DNA from: Cellvibrionales bacterium UBA5860
GTDB lineage: Bacteria > Pseudomonadota > Gammaproteobacteria > Pseudomonadales > Porticoccaceae
Assembly: GCA_002431545.1 (NCBI GenBank)
Contig: DJFY01000038.1
Location: 9,209 to 32,567, forward strand
Direction: 5' to 3'
Length of the DNA: 23,359 nucleotides
Shown piece after piece: positions 16,646 through 23,149 of this stretch. The notes beneath the pieces were generated by a model. That model did no database searches. It saw nothing but the letters and a program-made list of their open reading frames with translations, and was not told the DNA's origin. The position numbers and the translations under genes were made by a program. Positions within the stretch are counted from its first letter, which is position 1. The number at the start of each line of letters is the position of its first letter.

Positions 16646-18651
16646 CGCAACCCCAGTGGCAAACGCCGCGCGCGGCCATCATCTGGATGCAGCTCAGCGT
16701 CGCGGCATCCCTGGCCTTGCATGCGGGACACCTGCCTGCATGGTTGATTGCAGCGGCGCTTACCGTTATGGCCTGGCAGATTTGTGTTTATCGCGGCGTT
16801 ATTGCTCATCCGTCCACATGGCACAAGGTGTTGCTGACCTCGGCTTGCCTGGGCGGCGTACTTGTGACCTATGACAGTCTGATCGGGCTCGAGCCCATGG
16901 TGGCAATTCTGATCAGTGGCTTCGCGCTGAAACTGCTCGAAATACACCGCCGCCGCGATGCTTTGTTATTGATTTACCTGGCCTACTTCGTTGTCGTCGT
17001 GCAATGCCTGTTTACGCAGGGCATCACTACTGCAGCGCTCATGGTCGCTTCGGTTTGCGTTATCACCACCGCTTTGATCGCAGTCTATCAGCAGGGCGAG
17101 CGGGCGCATGGCTGGCTGGCTCTGCGAAAAAGCACGTTGATGTTGGCGCAGGCGGTGCCGTTGATGTTGGTGCTGTTTATTATCATACCGCGACTCGGGC
17201 CGTTGTGGGTCGTGCCCCAGCAGGCTAGCGCCGCCAGCATTGGCGTCAGCGATAGCATGACACCGGGCGACTTTACCGACCTCAGTGCGACGCCGAAGGT
17301 GGCTTTTCGGGTTAGTTTTGACGGCGACATGCCGGCGCAGGCCAGTCTGTACTGGCGTGGCCTGGTGCTGTCGAAGTTTGATGGTCGCACCTGGAGTCAA
17401 CTCGGGCCCTGGGGCTACCGCACCGGCAACCTCCTGCAGTGGTATGGCGACAGGGCCGAGCCCTGGGATAGTCTCGCTGAACGTCGGGGACAGCCGCTGG
17501 AATACACAGTGACGCTGGAACCCTCCAACGGCTCCTGGTTATTTGCCCTGGCGACACCGCGACCCGCCTCTCCCGGTATCGCGTTAACGCGAGATTTTCG
17601 ACTTTATACGCGGTCGCCGGTCGTTACCGAAAAGCAGTATCGGGCGCAATCCTGGCTCGATTATAAAATCGAACCCGAGCGACTGCCGCCCTGGCGGCGA
17701 TCCATCGAATTGCGTCTGCCAGAGGGTTTTAATCCGAAAACGCGCGAGGTCGCTGCCCGCTGGCGGGAAGAAACGCCGGACCCGGAGGCACTGGTACAGC
17801 GGCTGCTGGATTATTACCGCAGGGACTTCGTCTATACACTGAAGCCGCCATTGTTGGGTAAGCACACGGTCGACGAGTTTTTATGGCAAACCCGCCGCGG
17901 GTTTTGCGAGTTTTTTGCCGGTAGCTTTGTCTTCTTCATGCGCGCTGCGGGCGTCCCTGCGCGCGTGGTGGTGGGCTACCAGGGCGGAGAACGGCACCCG
18001 GAGGGCGATTACATGCTGGTGCACCAGTACGACGCACACGCGTGGGCCGAAGTCTGGCTGGCTGGGCGCGGCTGGGTGCGCGTCGATCCGACAGCTGCGG
18101 TTGCGCCGGCACGGATAGAGAGTAGTTTCGCGGATTATTTCAGCGCGGAAGAAGGTTTTCTCGACGGTTCCCCCTTGGCGCTAGAGCGTTTTCGCCATAT
18201 CGGCTGGATCAATAGTCTGCGCCTGCAACTCGACGAACTGGAATACGCCTGGGCAAAGTGGGTTCTGGGATACGACAGTAATCAAATGACGTTACTGAGC
18301 AGGATACTGGGGCGGGTCGATCCCATGCGCATGGGGATGCTGCTCCTGTTTGCCGGGTCGTTGGCCCTGTTACCGGTAGGTTGGATGTTACTCCGCTCCC
18401 GTCAACGGCCGGTTCGGGATGATATCGATCGTTGTTTTCTGGAATTCTGTCGACGCATGGCACGTCTCGGCCTGGGCCGCCGCATTGGCGAAGGCCCCCG
18501 GGATTACGCAGCGCGAATAGCGAACCAAAAGCCTGAGTTGGCGCCGGAGATTTGGGCGCTGGTCAATCTGTATGAGCGCCAGCGCTACGCGACGGCTGGG
18601 GAGAATAATCTGGCGTTACGGCAGGCGTTGCGGCGAATTCCGAGGCGCTAA
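16642..18651 (+). CDS. tgpA: TgpA-type membrane transglutaminase-like protein
   Basis: This is a 669-residue inner-membrane protein with several N-terminal helices (between about 12 and 183), a periplasmic transglutaminase-like domain, one C-terminal helix (about 564-584) and a cytoplasmic tail. The papain-like triad is present: Cys422 in RRGFCEFFAGSF, His466 in YDAHAWAEVW and Asp482 in VRVDPTAAV. P. aeruginosa TgpA (about 668 residues) has the same layout and is needed for viability; a role at the periplasmic cell-wall interface is proposed, with unknown substrate. The C-terminal part resembles DUF4129 (RDYAARIANQKPEL). The start overlaps the DUF58 stop by 4 bases. The gene ends 61 bases from the stop of the convergent dioxygenase gene. 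A TCCTCG/CGAGGA stem with a 24-base loop (18661-18696) lies in that gap but is too loose to call a terminator. Confidence 0.93.
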   Translation: MTQPQWQTPRAAIIWMQLSVAASLALHAGHLPAWLIAAALTVMAWQICVYRGVIAHPSTWHKVLLTSACLGGVLVTYDSLIGLEPMVAILISGFALKLLEIHRRRDALLLIYLAYFVVVVQCLFTQGITTAALMVASVCVITTALIAVYQQGERAHGWLALRKSTLMLAQAVPLMLVLFIIIPRLGPLWVVPQQASAASIGVSDSMTPGDFTDLSATPKVAFRVSFDGDMPAQASLYWRGLVLSKFDGRTWSQLGPWGYRTGNLLQWYGDRAEPWDSLAERRGQPLEYTVTLEPSNGSWLFALATPRPASPGIALTRDFRLYTRSPVVTEKQYRAQSWLDYKIEPERLPPWRRSIELRLPEGFNPKTREVAARWREETPDPEALVQRLLDYYRRDFVYTLKPPLLGKHTVDEFLWQTRRGFCEFFAGSFVFFMRAAGVPARVVVGYQGGERHPEGDYMLVHQYDAHAWAEVWLAGRGWVRVDPTAAVAPARIESSFADYFSAEEGFLDGSPLALERFRHIGWINSLRLQLDELEYAWAKWVLGYDSNQMTLLSRILGRVDPMRMGMLLLFAGSLALLPVGWMLLRSRQRPVRDDIDRCFLEFCRRMARLGLGRRIGEGPRDYAARIANQKPELAPEIWALVNLYERQRYATAGENNLALRQALRRIPRR

Positions 18652-18712
18652 ATAAAGCTATCCTCGCGGGTGCAAGTTTTCAGGGCTCATCGAGGAAGTG
18701 AAAGAAAAGCCG

Positions 18713-19531
18713 TTAGCCGAAAAGAAATGCCGACACGGTGGCGCCGAGCACGCGGTCAGAGTAGATGAGCTTGCCCCTGTCTTCACCAGCGGCGCCGGCG
18801 ATCACCATCAGCGGTAGCAGGTGTTCTTCCCGGGGGTGGGCCTGGCGCGCTGCAGGGGCTGATTGCCAGTCGCCGAGGGCTCGGTTTCTCTCTGGTGCGG
18901 CCGCTTCACAGGCCTCGATCAACCAGGCGTCAAACTGCTCGGACGACTGATGGGCGTCGCCACCACGCATCAGGATATCCATGTTGTGAAAACTCATGCC
19001 GCTACCCACGAGCAAAAAGTCGTCGTCGCGCAGCGGTTTCAGCGCGGCTCCTAGCGCCAGATGTTCTGTCGCGTCCAGCGATGATTTCAGGGAAACCTGC
19101 ACAATGGGGACGTCTGCCTCGGGGTATATCAGCAGAAAAGGAATAAAAACACCGTGGTCAAACCCGCGCTTGGAGTCTAGGTAGCCGGATATGCCAGCTT
19201 CGTCGAGTAATCCGAGTATCTTGCCGGCAAGGGCGGGCTCCCCCGGAGCCGGGTAAGTCAGTTCGTAGGTGTGCGGTGGAAAGCCGTAATAATCGTAAAT
19301 GAGCGGCGGAGCAGAGCCGCTTGTGATGCCGACTTTATTTTCCTCCCAGTGAGCGGAGAACACCACAATAGCTTTTGGGCGGCGGGGCAGGCTTGCCGCA
19401 AGTCCTCGCAACCAGCCTTCCATTTTGTCCCACGTATCAGCCGGCCCTAGTGTCCAGTCCATAAAAAAACAGGGCCCCCCGCCGTGTGGGATATATAACG
19501 TCGGCATGGCACCTGTGAGATCTTGCTTCAT
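18713..19531 (-). CDS. DODA-type (YgiD/LigB fold) extradiol ring-cleavage dioxygenase family protein
   Basis: The 272-residue protein belongs to the class III extradiol dioxygenase family that includes E. coli YgiD and plant DOPA 4,5-dioxygenase. These enzymes open catechol rings with a metal held by histidines. The expected histidines are visible: His16 in LYIPHGGGP, His61 in VFSAHWEEN, His126 in RGFDHGVFIPF, His182 in MSFHNMD and His237 in PREEHLLPLM. The start is uncertain: ATG 19531 has a weak ribosome binding site, and ATG 19507 (MPTLYIPHGGG) is also possible. It is the last gene of the minus-strand cluster, 146 bases after the luciferase-like monooxygenase gene, and converges with tgpA. 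The substrate is unknown; context suggests a catabolic catechol-like intermediate. Confidence 0.88.
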   Translation of the reverse strand: MKQDLTGAMPTLYIPHGGGPCFFMDWTLGPADTWDKMEGWLRGLAASLPRRPKAIVVFSAHWEENKVGITSGSAPPLIYDYYGFPPHTYELTYPAPGEPALAGKILGLLDEAGISGYLDSKRGFDHGVFIPFLLIYPEADVPIVQVSLKSSLDATEHLALGAALKPLRDDDFLLVGSGMSFHNMDILMRGGDAHQSSEQFDAWLIEACEAAAPERNRALGDWQSAPAARQAHPREEHLLPLMVIAGAAGEDRGKLIYSDRVLGATVSAFLFG

Positions 19532-19677
19532 GGTTATATCCCGGGTCCTGCTATACGTAAAAAACCGGATGGCGAGCCGCGATAGACCGGGGCGAACCGA
19601 GCCTGTTATCGCAATCTAGAACTGATACAGACGCGTGCCCCGGGGCTATCGGTCAGCTGCCAAAAGGTGCTGGGGGG

Positions 19678-20760
19678 TCAGGCGGCGAGCAGGGATTCGC
19701 CTGGCATTTTGTGCAGTTCCGGCAACACTTCTTTGGCGAAGAGTCGCAGACTTTTTTCCACGTCTTCGTAGGCCATGCCGCCGTAGCTAAATACGCCGGT
19801 ATAGGCGCCGGCACCAGAGCGTTCAGTGAAGTTTTTGATTGTCTCGAAACAGCGCTCCGGCGTGCCCCAGACCTGAATGCTCATGAAAAACTTGATAGCG
19901 TCGTCGATGCTTTTGTTGACGTGGTCCTGCATGGCTGCATAGGTCTCGTAGCCCTTGGTTGACTTGAGATGATCACCGGCCATTTCGTAGTGTTCAATCA
20001 CCGACCGGTAGTAGCCACCAATATACTTTTCCGCCATTTCTTCGGCGCGATCGGCGTTCTCATCACAGTAGGTCCAACCTGCCAGAATTGGAGGCGGTGC
20101 GTCGGTACCGTTGACCTCGCGGTATGTCGCGCGATAGTCGGCCAGTTCCCTATCCACGTGTTCCCAGGGCTTTTGCGGAATAATCAATATGCCGATGCCC
20201 AGTTTGGCCATGATTTGCGAAGACTCGGGGGAAACCGCCGCGGCGTAGGTGCGACCCTTGAAGCTTTTGAAAGGCGCGGGGCGTATATCGCGTCGCGGCT
20301 GTTTGATGTGTTTGCCGTCAAATTCACAATAGCCTTGTTCCAGCCCTTCGAGAATCATCTGCGCGGACTCGGTAAAATATTCGCGGCTCGAGTTCATGTC
20401 TCGATTGAAGCCCTCGAACTCAATCCGGCCGAGACCACGGCCGATACCGAGGATCGTGCGCCCATTGGACATGTTGTCGAGCATGGAGATTTCTTCGGCG
20501 ACGCGCATGGGGTCGTGCCAGGGCAGTACGACGACCATCGAACCCAGACCGAGATTGGGATTTCGTCCGGCCCAGTAAGAAAGATACTGCATCACGTCGG
20601 GGCACATGGTGTAGTCAGTAAAATGGTGTTCGACGCCCCAGATAGACTGAAAGCCGAGCTCCTCGGCCAGGTCGCCCATGCGCAAGTCATTGAGGTAGAC
20701 CTCGCGGTCGGTCATGCTGGGATTCACGCCCTGGAAAATCAGGGATAGTCCTACATCCAT
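19678..20760 (-). CDS. LLM class (luciferase-like) flavin-dependent oxidoreductase
   Basis: The 360-residue protein has the TIM-barrel luciferase-like monooxygenase fold. Seen are MGDLAEELGFQSIWGVEHHFTDYTMCPD (28-55), the beta-strand block LGLGSMVVVLPWHDPMRVAEEISMLDNMSNGRTILGIGRGLGRIEFEGF (about 71-118) and the late barrel segment WGTPERCFETI. Such proteins use reduced FMN from a partner reductase, or F420 in actinobacteria, to oxygenate aldehydes, ketones or aromatic substrates. No flavin reductase gene is visible here. The start has a strong GAGGAG site (20768-20773) 7 bases upstream and a perfect TATAAT further up. It lies between the third SDR gene (91 bases upstream) and the dioxygenase gene. 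The exact reaction cannot be told. Confidence 0.9.
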   Translation of the reverse strand: MDVGLSLIFQGVNPSMTDREVYLNDLRMGDLAEELGFQSIWGVEHHFTDYTMCPDVMQYLSYWAGRNPNLGLGSMVVVLPWHDPMRVAEEISMLDNMSNGRTILGIGRGLGRIEFEGFNRDMNSSREYFTESAQMILEGLEQGYCEFDGKHIKQPRRDIRPAPFKSFKGRTYAAAVSPESSQIMAKLGIGILIIPQKPWEHVDRELADYRATYREVNGTDAPPPILAGWTYCDENADRAEEMAEKYIGGYYRSVIEHYEMAGDHLKSTKGYETYAAMQDHVNKSIDDAIKFFMSIQVWGTPERCFETIKNFTERSGAGAYTGVFSYGGMAYEDVEKSLRLFAKEVLPELHKMPGESLLAA

Positions 20761-20798
20761 CGATAAACTCCTCGTGTTAATTACTGTGTGTGCCTAGC

Positions 20799-20804
20799 AT
20801 TATA
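20799..20804 (-). promoter_or_regulatory. Candidate -10 box of the LLM monooxygenase gene
   Basis: On the minus strand this is a perfect TATAAT. It would start transcription near 20792, about 31 bases before the ATG and with the GAGGAG site in between. No recognisable -35 hexamer lies 16-18 bases upstream, so activation by a regulator is possible. The monooxygenase gene may thus have its own promoter even if it is also read from the SDR genes. Confidence 0.42.
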
Positions 20805-20851
20805 GTGGACTGATCGGTTGCTTACCCGACTGCCGGCGGTCCGGCTGCAGG

Positions 20852-21625
20852 TTACAGGGCTATGGACAGGCCGCCATCAGCGACGATGATCGAGCCGGTA
20901 ATGAAATCCGAAGCCCCGCTGGCCAGCAAAACGGACAACCCGTAAAAATCCTCCGGTACGCCATAGCGGCCAACGGGGGACTTTTTGGACACGAACTGAA
21001 CGGCCCGGGTCATCGCGTTGGGCCCAGAACAGGGCATCATTTCGGTGTCGACCAGCCCTGGGAGCACCGCGTTAACCTGAATATTGTGCTTGCCCCAGCC
21101 CTGGGCCAGACTTTGGGTCATGTGATCCATGCCGCCTTTGGCTGCGGCGTAGTGGCTCAGTTTGCCAAAACCGAGTTTGGTGATGACCGATCCGACATTG
21201 ACGATCTTGCCGCCACCGGCCTCGACCATGTGGGGAAAGCAGGCCTTACAGGTTAAAAAAGTCGACGTCAGGTTATTGGTGATAAAGTTATTCCATTCGT
21301 CGAGAGTCATCTCCTCGGTACGAATGCCCCAGCTGATTGCAGCATTGTTGAACAGGATATCGATTCGTCCGAAATGGTCGGCCGTCGTCGCAACCATATG
21401 GTTGACGTCGTCTTCTTTCCCGACGTCACAGGGAATGCCGAAAGCTTCGGCGCCGCTGTCCTTAAGCTGTGCTACGGCGTGGTCGATTTTTTCCTGCTTA
21501 CGGCCAACGATTGCGATATGAGCACCGGCCATTGCCAGGCCTTTGGCGATGCCCAGGCCAAGGCCGCCGTTGCCCCCGGTAATAATTGCCACCTTGCCGC
21601 TGAGATCGAATTTGGGGTTGTTCAT
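20852..21625 (-). CDS. Short-chain dehydrogenase/reductase (third SDR of the cluster)
   Basis: Classical SDR of 257 residues, expected to oxidise or reduce a hydroxyl/keto group with NAD(P). The cofactor glycine motif is TGGNGGLGLG (16-25), followed by NNAA (93-96). The catalytic tetrad is complete: Asn118, Ser146, Tyr159 and Lys163 (YAAAK). After the beta-6 PG comes VDTEMMPCSGP, an unusual Cys-containing loop shared by all three SDRs here. I prefer ATG 21625, with GGAG 5 bases upstream; a GTG at 21631 would overlap that site. It is roughly two-thirds identical by eye to the SDR at 21737-22504, so it arose by duplication. The gap to that gene is 111 bases. No characterised subfamily is recognised, and the substrate is unknown. 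Confidence 0.93.
   Translation of the reverse strand: MNNPKFDLSGKVAIITGGNGGLGLGIAKGLAMAGAHIAIVGRKQEKIDHAVAQLKDSGAEAFGIPCDVGKEDDVNHMVATTADHFGRIDILFNNAAISWGIRTEEMTLDEWNNFITNNLTSTFLTCKACFPHMVEAGGGKIVNVGSVITKLGFGKLSHYAAAKGGMDHMTQSLAQGWGKHNIQVNAVLPGLVDTEMMPCSGPNAMTRAVQFVSKKSPVGRYGVPEDFYGLSVLLASGASDFITGSIIVADGGLSIAL
21105..21136 (-). repeat. 32-base identical block shared by two SDR genes (copy 1)
   Basis: The same 32 bases occur at 21987-22018 in the neighbouring SDR gene. They encode the GGMDHMTQSLAQ region just after the catalytic Tyr/Lys. The copies are in direct orientation, 882 bases apart. Recombination between them would fuse the two genes into one chimeric SDR. The identity is seen; the duplication history is inferred. 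Confidence 0.8.
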
Positions 21626-21736
21626 GGTCACTCCATATTTAGAATTCGTGTTACGTCCGGCCGATCGACAGGCTTATCGCTGTTACGGCAAATACCACGG
21701 CGCGTCGGTCCGGCGTCTGCGAAAGAAAGGATCTAA

Positions 21737-22504
21737 TTACAGCACCAACGTCATGCCGCCATCAGCGACGATGATGGACCCGGTGATAAAGTCCGAGGCT
21801 CTGCTGGCTAACAGTACGGAAATACCCTCGAAATCGTCCGGCATGGCATAGCGGCCTACCGGTGTGCGTTTGACGATGTAGTCGACCGGGCGCACCTTCT
21901 TCGGCCCGAAGCAGGGCATCATCTCGGTGTGCACAAGTCCGGGCAGCAGGGCGTTGACCTGAATATTATCCTTGCCCCAGGCCTGCGCCAGACTTTGGGT
22001 CATGTGATCCATGCCGCCCTTGGCGGCAGCGTAGTGCACCAGCTTGCCAAAGCCCTTATTGGCGGTGATCGCCGAGCCCACATTGATAATCTTGCCGCCG
22101 CCGGCCTTAATCATCTCCGGATACACAGCCTTGCAGCAAAGGAAGCAAGAGGTCAGGTCGATGGCGATGAAATTGTTCCACTCCTCAAGCGTCATCTTGT
22201 CGGGATGAACTCCCCAGCTGATGGCGGCATTGTTGAACAGAATATCGACCCGGCCCAGCTTTTCCGCCGTTTCCCGGACCATCCTGCTAACGTCTTCCTC
22301 GCTAGATACGTCGGCCTGGACTCCGATTGCCTGGCCGTTCATGCTTTCTATTTCGGCCACGGCCTGGCCGATCTTGTCTTCATTTCGACCCACCAGGGCC
22401 ACGGCACACCCTTCCTGGACCAGGCCTTTGGCAATACCAAGACCCAGCCCACCGTTGCCGCCGGTGATAATGGCGACTTTGCCTGTTAAGTCGAAAAACT
22501 CCAT
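21737..22504 (-). CDS. Short-chain dehydrogenase/reductase with Asp in place of the tetrad Asn (second SDR)
   Basis: Classical SDR of 255 residues with the cofactor motif TGGNGGLGLG (14-23), NNAA (91-94), Ser144, Tyr158 and Lys162. The position seven residues after the conserved Trp (NNFIAIDL) is Asp116, where classical SDRs and the neighbouring paralogue have the tetrad Asn that supports the proton relay. The codon is clearly GAC. The TEMMPCFGP loop follows the PG motif. The ATG at 22504 has a very good AGGAGA site (22511-22516) 6 bases upstream. A loss of activity or altered chemistry is possible, but the rest of the protein is intact. Substrate is unknown. Confidence 0.93.
   Translation of the reverse strand: MEFFDLTGKVAIITGGNGGLGLGIAKGLVQEGCAVALVGRNEDKIGQAVAEIESMNGQAIGVQADVSSEEDVSRMVRETAEKLGRVDILFNNAAISWGVHPDKMTLEEWNNFIAIDLTSCFLCCKAVYPEMIKAGGGKIINVGSAITANKGFGKLVHYAAAKGGMDHMTQSLAQAWGKDNIQVNALLPGLVHTEMMPCFGPKKVRPVDYIVKRTPVGRYAMPDDFEGISVLLASRASDFITGSIIVADGGMTLVL
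21987..22018 (-). repeat. 32-base identical block shared by two SDR genes (copy 2)
   Basis: Second copy of the block at 21105-21136, in the same orientation and at the same place in the paralogous gene. It marks the best conserved nucleotide stretch between the two SDR genes, beside the active site. Confidence 0.8.
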
Positions 22505-22531
22505 AGTTATTCTCCTGCCATCGTGGTTTTT

Positions 22532-22720
22532 TTAGTTTGGTTGTAGTTCTGGCCTGCCCCAGAGATCGTAGTTATGGCGGTCCAGACCAACCGGATAGTT
22601 ATTAGGCGTTCTTGCATATTTTTCCCGATTGGGTCGACCATACCCTGGCGTCAGCTTTTTTATTTTCGTTATCGAAGGATAGCTAATGGCGAGCCTTCGG
22701 TTGGGTCGGGTTGATTCCCT
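22532..22720 (-). pseudogene. Possible C-terminal remnant of a lost gene (62 open codons, no start)
   Basis: On the minus strand the stretch from 22720 to the TAA at 22532-22534 is open for 62 codons, bounded upstream by an in-frame TAA at 22721-22723. It contains no ATG, GTG or TTG. The last 30 codons read like real protein, rich in Asn, Tyr, Asp, Arg, Gly and Pro, for example ARTPNNYPVGLDRHNYDLWG and GRPELQPN at the end. The stop lies 27 bases before the SDR start, a normal operon spacing. It could be the tail of a deleted or frameshifted gene, or chance. I recognise no family. A 44-codon ATG frame overlaps it (22641 to 22507) but looks less protein-like. Confidence 0.3.
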
Positions 22721-23021
22721 TTAGCCTCGCCTCAAACTGAACCGAAGCCAGCGCGGTGGGTTATAAACGTAGTCTACCTGGTTTGTTTGCGCTGACTAAA
22801 ATCGCATTATTAGGAAACGCTGCCGTAGTCTGGCGGGGGCTATCCCATTGTAATTATTAGATTTATTGTCCAGCGCTATTTGCCCCGCGGCTCCGAACAG
22901 GATCTTGTTGTCTTGTTTCGGAAAGTACTGAATCCGACTCAAGTATGACGCGCTTGACTTCAACGTATCAAGTAAAAAGGAAAACTTGTTGAAAGTGAAA
23001 GCAAGGGGGGCGGTGAATGTG

Positions 23022-23048
23022 ACTGACAGGTCAGTGTTTAAGCACTGA
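23022..23048. promoter_or_regulatory. Two overlapping inverted repeats (possible repressor site)
   Basis: ACTGAC-AG-GTCAGT at 23022-23035 is a perfect 6-base inverted repeat with a 2-base centre, of the size bound by TetR-type dimers. It shares its right arm with a second perfect repeat, TCAGTG-TTTAAG-CACTGA (23031-23048). Both lie 100-130 bases past the stop of the edge SDR and about 520 bases before the next SDR start. No regulator gene is visible in the window. The function is inferred only. Confidence 0.35.
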
Positions 23049-23049
23049 A

Positions 23050-23074
23050 CTCCCGGCAGGAAGGCGACCGGGAG
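23050..23074. terminator. Hairpin downstream of the edge SDR gene, weak terminator candidate
   Basis: CTCCCGG (23050-23056) and CCGGGAG (23068-23074) form a perfect 7-base GC-rich stem with an 11-base loop, 75 bases past the SDR stop on the minus strand. No clear T run follows in that direction, so it would be a poor intrinsic terminator. It may instead protect the mRNA 3' end or be part of the adjacent inverted-repeat cluster. Confidence 0.3.
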
Positions 23075-23149
23075 CCAGCGGTTTGTCGTTCCAGGCTTTA
23101 GCGCGGCCTACTCAGGCTGAATAGGCTGCAAGGAGCCGGGTTGAGTCGT

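Larger units (their letters stand above)
22505..23149. other. 645-base gap between the first and second SDR genes
   Basis: No complete gene is recognised. From the SDR2 side it holds the AGGAGA ribosome binding site of that gene, a 62-codon open stretch without a usual start (separate entry), a loose CTTCGGTT/AACCGAAG repeat around 22694-22747, an AT-rich stretch near 22840-22870, and a cluster of inverted repeats at 23022-23074. The mixed base composition differs from the dense coding DNA on both sides, as expected for decayed or regulatory DNA. I found no convincing -35/-10 pair for the downstream SDR. Confidence 0.5.

Noticed and set aside
18652..18712. TCCTCG/CGAGGA stem between convergent tgpA and the dioxygenase gene as a two-way terminator
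   Set aside because: The loop is 24 bases and no T run follows on either strand, so it is too weak to call.
19532..19677. GCCCCGGGGC palindrome and TATAGC in the gap before the dioxygenase gene
   Set aside because: The palindrome has no loop, and TATAGC has no -35 partner; chance in GC-rich spacer is as likely.
22507..22641. 44-codon minus-strand ATG frame ending at the ribosome binding site of an SDR gene
   Set aside because: No good ribosome binding site and a low-complexity Thr/Ile/Asn composition; the overlapping frame looks more protein-like. A leader peptide role cannot be shown.
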